DNA of 23,404 bases from Candidatus Latescibacterota bacterium (GTDB lineage: Bacteria > Latescibacterota > MVCY01). A model generated the notes under the pieces. The model searched no databases. It was not told the origin of the DNA and worked only from the letters and a program-made list of their open reading frames with translations. The position numbers and the translations under genes are program-made. Positions 1-7,386 of the stretch are shown here, one piece after another (positions within the stretch are counted from its first letter, which is position 1; each line of letters opens with the position of its first letter). The DNA lies in contig JAUWEO010000004.1 in NCBI GenBank assembly GCA_030608245.1, forward strand, positions 1 to 23,404, written 5' to 3'.

Positions 1-810
1 GTTGCCTTGTCCAAACTTGCTCTCTTTCTCCAGAGAATTCCAGTTTCCACCCACTCTAAGGGAAAGCCCGGTGGCGGCTAAGCTTCTCTCGGCACCTACC
101 AGCAGTTTTCTTCTCCCATCGGTGTTCACAAACTCAGCGGAGATAATCATCATTGGGAAACGGTACCCCAACCCAAGGTGAATTTCCATCGGCAGGTCGG
201 CCGTTGGTGGGGGAGGCGCACCTGCCACAGGAGACTGTTTGCCTGAGGCAATATCAGGTTGGTTCAGGTTCTTGACGAATGCGCCAACAGTGATATTCCA
301 CGCCGGAGACCACAGCAATCCCGCATCGACACCGAAAGTCATCTTAGAGAGAGAACTACCTAAGGGATCACCGGCCGCCAACTCTGCATCCCAGCGCATA
401 GCCTTAAGGTTTGCTCCCAACGCCATGTTCCCCATGAGTTTACGTGCATAAGACAGCGTCACTGTATTCTCATCCCACACATCGCTCATCAGGCTTTGCC
501 ATCCTAAACCCAAAGTGCCCAGTGTTCCCAGAGGTTGAACATAGCCAAACAGCCCCTGCGCTAAGTTGTCCCCTATATTAGGGAAAAGCTTAGCGTACAT
601 ACTGGTCAGCTCTGGTCGAGAAAGCCTGGCCAATCCCGAAGGGTTCAAAAATATGGCGTTGGCATCATCGGCCACGGCGACAAAACTGCCCCCCATAGAA
701 GTCGGCCTTGCCCCGATACCAATGTCCTCAAATGCTGCCTGAACTTCAGCTCCGGATAAAATAAACCAGCAGCAAGCGCCCACAACCAAAACACTTAATA
801 ACCTTTTCAT
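1..810 (-). CDS. PorV/UPF0164-like outer-membrane barrel protein (partial, C-terminus beyond window)
   Basis: Open for 270 codons from the ATG at 810 to the window edge without a stop, so the C-terminus is missing. The N-terminus has a basic start, a hydrophobic stretch and an AEVQAAFEDIGIGARP boundary typical of a cleaved signal peptide. The segment GIGARPTSMGGSFVAVADD followed by NAIFLNPSGLA is the hallmark opening of PorV/PorQ/UPF0164-type barrels (FadL-like fold). Later alternating hydrophobic strands (TLGTLGLGWQSLM, MTFGVDAGLLW) fit outer-membrane beta strands. A GGGGGG-type ribosome site lies about 8 nt upstream. It sits 69 bp downstream of the lipoprotein gene on the same strand and is probably co-transcribed with it. 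PorV itself belongs to type IX secretion, but this wider family also occurs without that system, so no secretion role is claimed. Family assignment is fairly sure; the substrate is unknown. Confidence 0.85.
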   Translation of the reverse strand, partial: MKRLLSVLVVGACCWFILSGAEVQAAFEDIGIGARPTSMGGSFVAVADDANAIFLNPSGLARLSRPELTSMYAKLFPNIGDNLAQGLFGYVQPLGTLGTLGLGWQSLMSDVWDENTVTLSYARKLMGNMALGANLKAMRWDAELAAGDPLGSSLSKMTFGVDAGLLWSPAWNITVGAFVKNLNQPDIASGKQSPVAGAPPPPTADLPMEIHLGLGYRFPMMIISAEFVNTDGRRKLLVGAERSLAATGLSLRVGGNWNSLEKESKFGQGN

Positions 811-879
811 ACTCAATCCCCCCTTTTGTGTATTATGCTTACATTTTGGGTTAGTTCTAAGCCACCCCATCCCTATTTT

Positions 880-1605
880 TTAACTGCGAGGCCGCCGAGC
901 TTTATAAACATCCCTGTGGAACCGGGAAACCAGATCGGTAGTCTCTACGGGTTCGTCCAATATATTAAACCGCAAAACCACATCATTGATATTCACGGCA
1001 ATTTCTCTAACATCAGGATGAAGCTGAGGGAACACCACATAACCTTCGCTCTCCTGTCCGCTGAAGATCACATCCCCGGCATAGAGGGTTGCCCTCAGAA
1101 TATCCTTTCTGGCCTCAAACCTGTTGTGGGCGACCCCAGCATATCCCCTCACGTAGGGATAATAATATTCCTCCAACTCTAACATACTCAAAGATGAGTA
1201 TTCGCGCCCATTTTTGGAGACAATCTTCACCTTTGCAGGGTCAACCTGGACCTTCGGGTAGGTGTAGTTCTTCACTTTCAGCAAAAACACACTGAACCGT
1301 CTGGGGGTATGTTTTGTCACCGGATCCTTCCAATTGCCGTAGGTATAAGGATTGGTGGATTTCAACCCCCTGTTTGAGGCCTCAGGCCACTTTCTGTTCA
1401 GTTCCTCATCCGTCACCGGCCTGAGACTGATCTCCAGCCTCTCGTGGACATAAGCGACGCTCCTATCATCACGCACCACCATCTTTGCTGCCTGGATGGT
1501 CTTAGACTGCGGGATCAGATCCCCTGCAAAATAATGATAGCCGCAGCCCACGATGAATAAGGGAAAAAGGACAAAGCATAAGTTCAACATTAACTTCATT
1601 CTCAT
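880..1605 (-). CDS. Putative lipoprotein of unknown function, 241 aa
   Basis: The N-terminus is a short hydrophobic signal ending in LFIVGC, a good lipobox with Cys21 as the lipidated residue, so the product should be membrane-anchored in the envelope. The rest is soluble and beta-rich. Residues about 103-215 alternate strands (SVFLLKVKNYTYPKVQVDP, EGYVVFPQLHP), as in Ig-like folds of DUF4352-type accessory lipoproteins; that resemblance is by pattern only. The start at 1605 has a very strong ribosome site (AAGGAGG, 9 nt upstream), and a second in-frame ATG two codons later is less well placed. A consensus sigma70 promoter and a leader hairpin lie upstream. The downstream barrel gene follows after 69 bp, suggesting a two-gene transcript. 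Specific function not recognised. Confidence 0.85.
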   Translation of the reverse strand: MRMKLMLNLCFVLFPLFIVGCGYHYFAGDLIPQSKTIQAAKMVVRDDRSVAYVHERLEISLRPVTDEELNRKWPEASNRGLKSTNPYTYGNWKDPVTKHTPRRFSVFLLKVKNYTYPKVQVDPAKVKIVSKNGREYSSLSMLELEEYYYPYVRGYAGVAHNRFEARKDILRATLYAGDVIFSGQESEGYVVFPQLHPDVREIAVNINDVVLRFNILDEPVETTDLVSRFHRDVYKARRPRS

Positions 1606-1638
1606 CTTAACTTCCTCCTTTTAGGAGCCGAAATCTGC

Positions 1639-1663
1639 CACTCTTTAAGACTACCAAAGAGTG
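1639..1663 (-). promoter_or_regulatory. Leader stem-loop upstream of lipoprotein gene
   Basis: Perfect 8-bp inverted repeat CACTCTTT / AAAGAGTG around a 9-nt loop. It lies between the predicted transcription start (about 1680) and the ribosome site of the 1605 gene, so it would form near the 5' end of that mRNA. Role unknown: an mRNA stabiliser or a protein-binding site are both possible. There is no U-run, so it is not a terminator. Confidence 0.5.
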
Positions 1664-1686
1664 TTCCTTAATTTTCAGCTATCAAA

Positions 1687-1715
1687 ATTATAACACCGTT
1701 TTCAGAGAATGTCAA
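1687..1715 (-). promoter_or_regulatory. Perfect-consensus sigma70 promoter for the 1605 lipoprotein gene
   Basis: On the minus strand the -35 is TTGACA (1715-1710), the spacer is exactly 17 nt, and the -10 is TATAAT (1692-1687). Transcription would start near 1680, about 75 nt before the ATG at 1605. Both hexamers match the consensus exactly at the ideal spacing, which is rare by chance in a 322-bp gap and is correctly oriented. Confidence 0.8.
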
Positions 1716-1872
1716 GAAATTTCTGTTGACCTCTTAGGAGTTGGTCAAAGTAAAAACAACCTTCCGGTCAGCTAAAAAGGCTTTGAGTATGCCGGCGATT
1801 ACTCTTGGGGTCTACTGATTTTTTTGATCTGACTAAACAGCGGAGAACGTCGCCGCTCTCGAAACAGCTTGT

Positions 1873-1898
1873 CCTGTTAAGTGGGCCTATTTAACAGG
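1873..1898 (-). terminator. Possible terminator hairpin after the 887-aa gene
   Basis: Perfect 8-bp inverted repeat CCTGTTAA / TTAACAGG with a 10-nt loop, 30 nt beyond the stop codon of the 1928-4591 gene. There is no U-tract on the minus strand after it, so intrinsic termination is doubtful. It may instead be a 3' mRNA-end stabiliser. Confidence 0.35.
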
Positions 1899-1927
1899 GC
1901 TTGCCCTCTTTTGCGACAAACAAAGGG

Positions 1928-4591
1928 TTAATATCCCACACCTGCATATAATCTGACAAAGATGACCGTGTTGGTCTCTGCAGTGTATTCAAAACTGAGC
2001 CTCTCCCAGCGGAAGCCGACCTTGCTGTTGAGTTTGTAGCCCAGATAATCGGATAGATTGGAGAACTGGATGGCCAGAACGTTGCCTTTATAGTCATCCA
2101 CAAAATCCGCAGGCGGGCTGGGTGGCATATCGATGAAATTAGTGAACCAGGTCCCCTCATAGCCCAGTTCAAGCCAAGTGCCCTTGGAAAGCGTGTATTT
2201 CAGCATTAAGGAGAGTATCTCCGAAAGCTCCTTTTCCTTAAGCTCAGTCCTTTCAGCAGGGGTATGGTAGTAGTACATGCTCTTCCATTTGGGCATAAGC
2301 AGTATCTGCTTCCCCAGCCTCAGTGAGTAGTCGGCCTTGTTAATAATTCCGAGAGATTCGCTATTACGCAGCCTATCTTTCTGGGCACCCTGCTGATCGT
2401 AGGTCTGGTATTTGAACTTGTTGATGAAATTGAGATGGGGGATTTGGGTGTAGTCAAACCTGAGATAAGCACTATTTATGAACGTATCCTGGGCAATAAG
2501 AGGATCATCAAACTTCTGCGTCATGCCCCTGGAAAGAGGCGGTTGCACCCATTGATACAGATCATCGGGAATGTCATCCTTGGCCATCTTCGCCGTATTG
2601 AAGATCTGAAGCCTTCCCAGCCCTGCATAATCTCTCTGCAAGGTAAACACCCCATAACTGGCGCGGCTCTTCTTATCCTTGCTGAGTAACCATTCATTCA
2701 GATGACCAACGGTGAGCCTGATCCCCGGGACGATCTCCACACCAGTGTAAACGTTATATCCACGATGATCTTTTTTGTAAAGATAGTCAGCTTCGTTATC
2801 ATTTTCAAACCTGTCGACCACTGTATTGTTATTCATATCCATTCCGAACAGAAATTCCGGTGGATCGACATTATATTTCAGAAACGGCTCTTTATAGTCA
2901 GGGTACAAGTTATCATTCTGGTTAAAATCGGACACTAAGTCATTGTTTTCATCCAAGCCAGGAAATACTGCAACATCATACCCACCCGGTTCGGCGCGCT
3001 GATTGACGTTTTTGCGGTCCCAATCCGGAAACCTGTCCTGATCATCGTTGTCATCAACGAATTCGAACAGATACCCCGCATCGTTCTCATAGTCAATGAA
3101 TCCTCCTTGGTCGCAGATAAAGGCTGTTGTGCTATAACTTTTATCCATACTAAAGACCTCGCCGTAGAGAAACAAAGGGTAAATTATCTGTGATGCTGCT
3201 ACATAAAAGGCATCGGACTTATCCGTGGCTACAGGATGCTTCAGATAGTTGCGATTGGGAAATCGCCTGAACCTCCTGTTGATATCGTACTCAGCACGAA
3301 GGTTAAACCCTGCCAAATCGTCTATCTCAAGAGTTACTCCGTAGACCTCGTTTCCTGTTGGCAAACCGTACTGGAACCGAACAGACTTCTGATTTGAACC
3401 ATCCTTTACGTTCCCCAGAGCCCTGGTCACCAACAGGTGTACCTGTTCACCACGTACGTTGGTTTGGAGGTTGGATTTTATTTCAACCCTGTAATCATTT
3501 GCCAGCCAGAGATCGAATACTACGTTTTTGATAAACCTGTAATCCCCACCTGCAAAATCCCGCTTGATATCATAGGTAAGCTCGATGGCCTCAGGTCCAT
3601 TTGCCTGCCAAAGCCCCCCAACCAGAGCACCACCCGTGATTGTAGGCTTGATATCCGCAAGCACAAGCCCTTGTCCATTTCCGCTATCAATAAAGATTTT
3701 TTCAGAGAATAGCACGGCTCCCTCCCCATCTTCAGGAGAATCATCCGAAAGCCTAATGACAATTTTATCTATGAAACCACTACCAACGTGCTGGGCTTCG
3801 GTCAAAACACCCTTAAACGAACTACTCCTCAGATCCAGCGCCATGTTAGTATTGTGGGCGTTCACATAAGTTGCCCCTAAGGTCGCAAAGCCTCCTAATT
3901 GGACTGTCCCTCTGAAACCATACAGGACTGTAGTGCCTGTCAAATCTGAGCCAGGAGAATACTCCTCCGTCACAGCTACAGTGGGATCGCTTATGCGCGA
4001 GGCCAACATTGTAAATCCATACTTATCTGTCAGAAAGTCCCACTGTAGTCCATTGAAGCTCGGCTTGGAAAAGGTGAGAGGGGTCATCGTTGTCCTGATC
4101 ACATCCCCGGCAGTTAAGGCAGTGTAGAATCGGCCTTTTGAGGCAGACGAGACGACAACGTTGCCAAACCATTTTTTGTATTGAGGTGCTTTTAGCATCT
4201 GGCTTCCCTGTTGCGCAGGCTGGTTTTCTGTCCAATCGTAGACCTTCCAACCTTTGGTAACGTAATTGCCATAAAGATCGTAAAACCTGCTCCCCTCCAG
4301 TGCAACATCCGTGTACCGTGAGAACCACTCCTTAGCGTAATTGGTGTATTCCCAACTTTTCCATCCGTATTCACGATACAACTCCTGGGGGAGATACCAC
4401 TTAATCAAGGTTGGATCAAGAGCTTCAGCTATTATATGAGGCCCTGTTGGTACAAGAGGGTTATAACTGGCCCTCGACTGGGCTACTGAAGCCGTTGCCC
4501 AGCTAAGCATAAATGCCACCCCCAGCCCTGTTAAACAAAGCCTATTCAGCAGGCGAGGGAGCAAGACGGAGATCTTGCACATTCTCTTCAT
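1928..4591 (-). CDS. Large outer-membrane-type protein with Asp/Asn-rich loops, 887 aa
   Basis: The basic N-terminus followed by a hydrophobic run ending ...SWATASVAQS (about residue 38) is a typical signal peptide. The mature protein is rich in aromatic residues and alternating strands, and it ends VRLYAGVGY, an aromatic C-terminus as in outer-membrane barrels. Residues about 511-608 are a distinct Asp/Asn-rich stretch with repeated patterns such as DENNDLVSDFNQND and DMNNNTVVDRFEND, resembling calcium-binding loops of thrombospondin-3 or EF-hand type. A ribosome site (AGGAG, 7 nt before the ATG) supports the start at 4591. It follows the three discoidin/Ig-tail genes on the same strand, 108 bp after the last, and may be their outer-membrane partner or exit channel; that is inference. 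I recall similar unnamed proteins in candidate-phylum genomes but no described function. Confidence 0.8.
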   Translation of the reverse strand: MKRMCKISVLLPRLLNRLCLTGLGVAFMLSWATASVAQSRASYNPLVPTGPHIIAEALDPTLIKWYLPQELYREYGWKSWEYTNYAKEWFSRYTDVALEGSRFYDLYGNYVTKGWKVYDWTENQPAQQGSQMLKAPQYKKWFGNVVVSSASKGRFYTALTAGDVIRTTMTPLTFSKPSFNGLQWDFLTDKYGFTMLASRISDPTVAVTEEYSPGSDLTGTTVLYGFRGTVQLGGFATLGATYVNAHNTNMALDLRSSSFKGVLTEAQHVGSGFIDKIVIRLSDDSPEDGEGAVLFSEKIFIDSGNGQGLVLADIKPTITGGALVGGLWQANGPEAIELTYDIKRDFAGGDYRFIKNVVFDLWLANDYRVEIKSNLQTNVRGEQVHLLVTRALGNVKDGSNQKSVRFQYGLPTGNEVYGVTLEIDDLAGFNLRAEYDINRRFRRFPNRNYLKHPVATDKSDAFYVAASQIIYPLFLYGEVFSMDKSYSTTAFICDQGGFIDYENDAGYLFEFVDDNDDQDRFPDWDRKNVNQRAEPGGYDVAVFPGLDENNDLVSDFNQNDNLYPDYKEPFLKYNVDPPEFLFGMDMNNNTVVDRFENDNEADYLYKKDHRGYNVYTGVEIVPGIRLTVGHLNEWLLSKDKKSRASYGVFTLQRDYAGLGRLQIFNTAKMAKDDIPDDLYQWVQPPLSRGMTQKFDDPLIAQDTFINSAYLRFDYTQIPHLNFINKFKYQTYDQQGAQKDRLRNSESLGIINKADYSLRLGKQILLMPKWKSMYYYHTPAERTELKEKELSEILSLMLKYTLSKGTWLELGYEGTWFTNFIDMPPSPPADFVDDYKGNVLAIQFSNLSDYLGYKLNSKVGFRWERLSFEYTAETNTVIFVRLYAGVGY

Positions 4592-4699
4592 AGCACCACT
4601 CCTTGTTTGGTTGACGATTAGTTCGTATATAGCTCATTTCAAGCGCGTAAGCCCCCTTCGTTTCCCTAATTTGGACCGAATACCATATTCCATCCATCT

Positions 4700-7309
4700 T
4701 CAATAGGCAACTCCCACTGTTCGGGTGGCAGTATTATCACCAGCATCGGCATCCACGTGAATCTGACAGACATAAATCCCGGGTGCAACTCTCTCTCCTG
4801 AACTATCCCGACCATCCCAGACATAAGGATTTCCTGATGCCGGTTCCAACTCCTTGATCATTTCTCCTCGCAGATCATAGATCGTCACTTTCGCTGGTTT
4901 GTTTACTTTGAATATGCTGAAGCTGATAGTCATCTCGTCGTTTGCACCATCGCCGTTCGGGGTGATTATCCTGGGAGTAATAGAGAGATTGCCGATCAAA
5001 TCATCGCTGGCTGGCAATGACGGCAGGGCAACAGTGGTTGCCTTCCTTCGCACAGGGTCAATCCTCTGCCAGAGACCTGGTTTTGCTGAATTGCCTACAA
5101 ACGCATCGAGAAGCGTGCAATTTTCGATGAACCGACATTTGAACCCGATCTCCACAGGGTCATTGTGGACCGCCAGCGAATCCCCTTCAAGCGTTATTGT
5201 CCCCGACAAAAGGGTTGAGTCAGCGACGGTCACAGAACCGCCTCGAACCGTTATCCGAGTGCTTCCTATAGTCACCCTACTTCCTTGGATGGTGACAGGG
5301 GCCCCATACAAAGCCAAGGTATCCCTGCCTGCGATCAGGAGATCCTCTCGAACAACGAAAGTGGTGAGTCCCTTCCTTATGGTGCCCTCCCGCATAGTCA
5401 CCCGATGAGCTTGCACGACCTCAGCAATATCAAGCACTAAGGAGTCGTCCCCCGCGATAATAGATTTCGGGGGGACAGAAACCCCGTTCACCCTCAGGGA
5501 AACGTCCGAGGAATCCACTGGAGAGGGGACATTGATCATTACCCGGTCAAATCCGGTGTCCCGATACCCCCGAAGGGACGAAACCGTATACACAAAATCC
5601 TGGGGTAAATCTGCTGGGGCGAACCTTGGGGTAATCTCGCCCATCACGCCTTTTATCCACGGGTCGGTGTAATTGATGGACAGCGAGTTTAGAGTCAAGC
5701 AGGTATCTGGGTCATCCGAGACCAGGGCTAGCTCCAACTGGGTGTAGCGTCTGGGACTGGGAGAAAGGAAGCTCTGCCCCGACCAGTCATACACCTGACT
5801 CCAGGAGCTCCAGTCCGGCAGTCGGATTTCCTCCGTGATCTCCCCCCGCATGGGGGGGGGCAACTTGTAGTATGCCGCCTCAGTAATCTCCTGCCCCCAA
5901 TGATTATACCAGTGTTTCACGACCTCCATCGTGTTGCCTGATCTGGACCGGACCTCAACCCTCGTCCCCTTCGGAGCAACCGCATCCCATTCCAAGCTGG
6001 TGATGTTCTTCGATCCCACCAGGTCTATGAAGTTTGAGGTCAGCACCACACGGGCAGGATACCCCTCACCGAATATCTGTAGCTCGTGCAACATGGCACC
6101 CGAGTTTGCCCGAGAACGCCAGTTGCCTGTTCCGTGGGCGTGTCGAAAGAAGATGTAGCGTACCTTGCGGCGCTCAAACCCATGGCTGAAGTTATACTGA
6201 TAAGGCATATCCCTGTTCCATACATCGGCTACCAATTCATAATCGAACTTTCCCTCCGTTGTCTTTGACCCATCAGAGGTTGCTATAATATAGCCTTCAG
6301 CATAAGTAGCAGACCCATATCTACCCATAGCAAAGCCGGGGCCCCCAAACCAGAGCACGATTTGGTTCAGCCAGAACAGATTGCCTAAGTCCCACTCAAA
6401 ATATGGCCCTGCATCTGGGTCCGTACCGGTGCCTTTGTCCCAATTCTCATCTGTCAGGAGCGGAAATAGCCAATTTGTGGTCAGATCCCCATCGTACAGT
6501 GGATGGCCCTTCGGCTGATAACAGTGAACCACCAAACTCCCCCCGCGTTGATCAGTTCCCAGGGCGATATTATCACCCAGCGTGTAGACCTCTAACTCCG
6601 CCAGCGCAGGGGTCTCGCTTTTAGAGTCGAGGATGATTCTAACGTACTGTACCTGGTCAAAGTCAAGCGCCCGCGTCACCTCACCTCCTGCACGGGTAGT
6701 ATCGGTCTTGCAGAAGCCAAGCTCATACCTCACAACCGAGCTTGTATTTGGCCTGGTAGTTTTCCCTACAAGTGTATATTCAACTATATCAGAACCTGCA
6801 TATATCCGTGCTCCATCAGACTTGTATACGCTGAAGTCTCTGAATGGCCTGGCGCCCTCTTGGTCAGCGAAAACCAGCCTAACTTCCGCTGCGGCCACCG
6901 CCCGGCCCAGATCAACTTCGATCCACCAATCCTCCAAATCGTCCCCCTGGTCAGGACTCCAGTAGGTGTTGTAATCGCCGTCTATGATTTTTCCAGCGTC
7001 CCATCTATTTGAACGAGCCTCTTTTATACCCCCGGTAATGCTGTCCTTCTTAGCGATACTCCAGTGCTTAAACTCATCTGCGTCCAGGCAAGCATTCAGG
7101 CTGTCCTTTCTGGCATGGAGACGGACAAGGTTCAGCCTGCCGTCGGCCTCCAGCTTTACAACTCCTTTGGGAAAAGTCCAGTTCTCCCACTGGGACTTCC
7201 GATATATGCGATAAGTACCCGCTCGCACACTGCCAATACTCAGAAAAGAGCCTAAACATAGTAATATGCCCAATGCCAGTAGACTGCGGTATGATTTCAA
7301 TCTTCCCAT
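4700..7309 (-). CDS. Secreted discoidin-like/FlgD-Ig-tail protein, paralog 3 (869 aa)
   Basis: Signal peptide 1-30 (cleavage likely after SVRA). Residues about 95-245 form an F5/8 type C (discoidin)-like domain, with IIDGDYNTYWSPDQ, WWIEVDLGRAV and a closing ALAELEVYTLG strand. A second such domain spans about 250-415 (LYDGDLTTNW, YFEWDLGNLFWLNQIVLWFG, LHELQIFGEG). A module shared with the two upstream paralogs follows, with SSWS...SPSPRRYTQ near 501-523. The C-terminus (about 775-869) carries ITPRIITPNGDGAND, YDLRGEM and a final TVGVAY, a FlgD-Ig/CHU_C-like domain common at the end of secreted proteins. A private beta-rich insertion occupies about 637-715. The ribosome site is modest (AAGGGACG). 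Discoidin-like domains usually bind glycans, so a surface glycan-binding role is likely but the ligand is unknown. It lies 77 bp after the 750-aa paralog. Confidence 0.85.
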   Translation of the reverse strand: MGRLKSYRSLLALGILLCLGSFLSIGSVRAGTYRIYRKSQWENWTFPKGVVKLEADGRLNLVRLHARKDSLNACLDADEFKHWSIAKKDSITGGIKEARSNRWDAGKIIDGDYNTYWSPDQGDDLEDWWIEVDLGRAVAAAEVRLVFADQEGARPFRDFSVYKSDGARIYAGSDIVEYTLVGKTTRPNTSSVVRYELGFCKTDTTRAGGEVTRALDFDQVQYVRIILDSKSETPALAELEVYTLGDNIALGTDQRGGSLVVHCYQPKGHPLYDGDLTTNWLFPLLTDENWDKGTGTDPDAGPYFEWDLGNLFWLNQIVLWFGGPGFAMGRYGSATYAEGYIIATSDGSKTTEGKFDYELVADVWNRDMPYQYNFSHGFERRKVRYIFFRHAHGTGNWRSRANSGAMLHELQIFGEGYPARVVLTSNFIDLVGSKNITSLEWDAVAPKGTRVEVRSRSGNTMEVVKHWYNHWGQEITEAAYYKLPPPMRGEITEEIRLPDWSSWSQVYDWSGQSFLSPSPRRYTQLELALVSDDPDTCLTLNSLSINYTDPWIKGVMGEITPRFAPADLPQDFVYTVSSLRGYRDTGFDRVMINVPSPVDSSDVSLRVNGVSVPPKSIIAGDDSLVLDIAEVVQAHRVTMREGTIRKGLTTFVVREDLLIAGRDTLALYGAPVTIQGSRVTIGSTRITVRGGSVTVADSTLLSGTITLEGDSLAVHNDPVEIGFKCRFIENCTLLDAFVGNSAKPGLWQRIDPVRRKATTVALPSLPASDDLIGNLSITPRIITPNGDGANDEMTISFSIFKVNKPAKVTIYDLRGEMIKELEPASGNPYVWDGRDSSGERVAPGIYVCQIHVDADAGDNTATRTVGVAY

Positions 7310-7386
7310 TTACTCTCGTCCCTTTTCAATCAGAGATATTACCTTCTTGGAATCTGTAAAATCCATTGTATACGAATCAATCAAGT

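Larger units (their letters stand above)
1606..1927. other. Intergenic region, 322 bp
   Basis: Contains the leader hairpin and consensus promoter of the 1605 gene. Nearer the 887-aa gene's stop codon it has two inverted repeats (CCTGTTAA / TTAACAGG at 1873-1898, and AGCGG / CCGCT near 1839-1857). I see no coding potential on either strand and no RNA gene. Confidence 0.6.

Noticed and set aside
1..810. Type IX secretion system inferred from a PorV-like protein and the C-terminal Ig-like tails
   Set aside because: PorV-like barrels and FlgD-Ig/CHU_C-like tails are widespread outside type IX secretion, and no core component (PorK, L, M, N, Sov) is in the window.
4899..5408. Long plus-strand open frame (169 codons) opposite the 869-aa gene
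   Set aside because: It lies wholly antisense to a well-supported gene, shows no recognisable protein pattern, and its openness follows from the codon use of the real frame. The same applies to 7266-7826 (+), 8517-9041 (+), 16947-17489 (-), 21193-21717 (-) and 22717-23295 (-).
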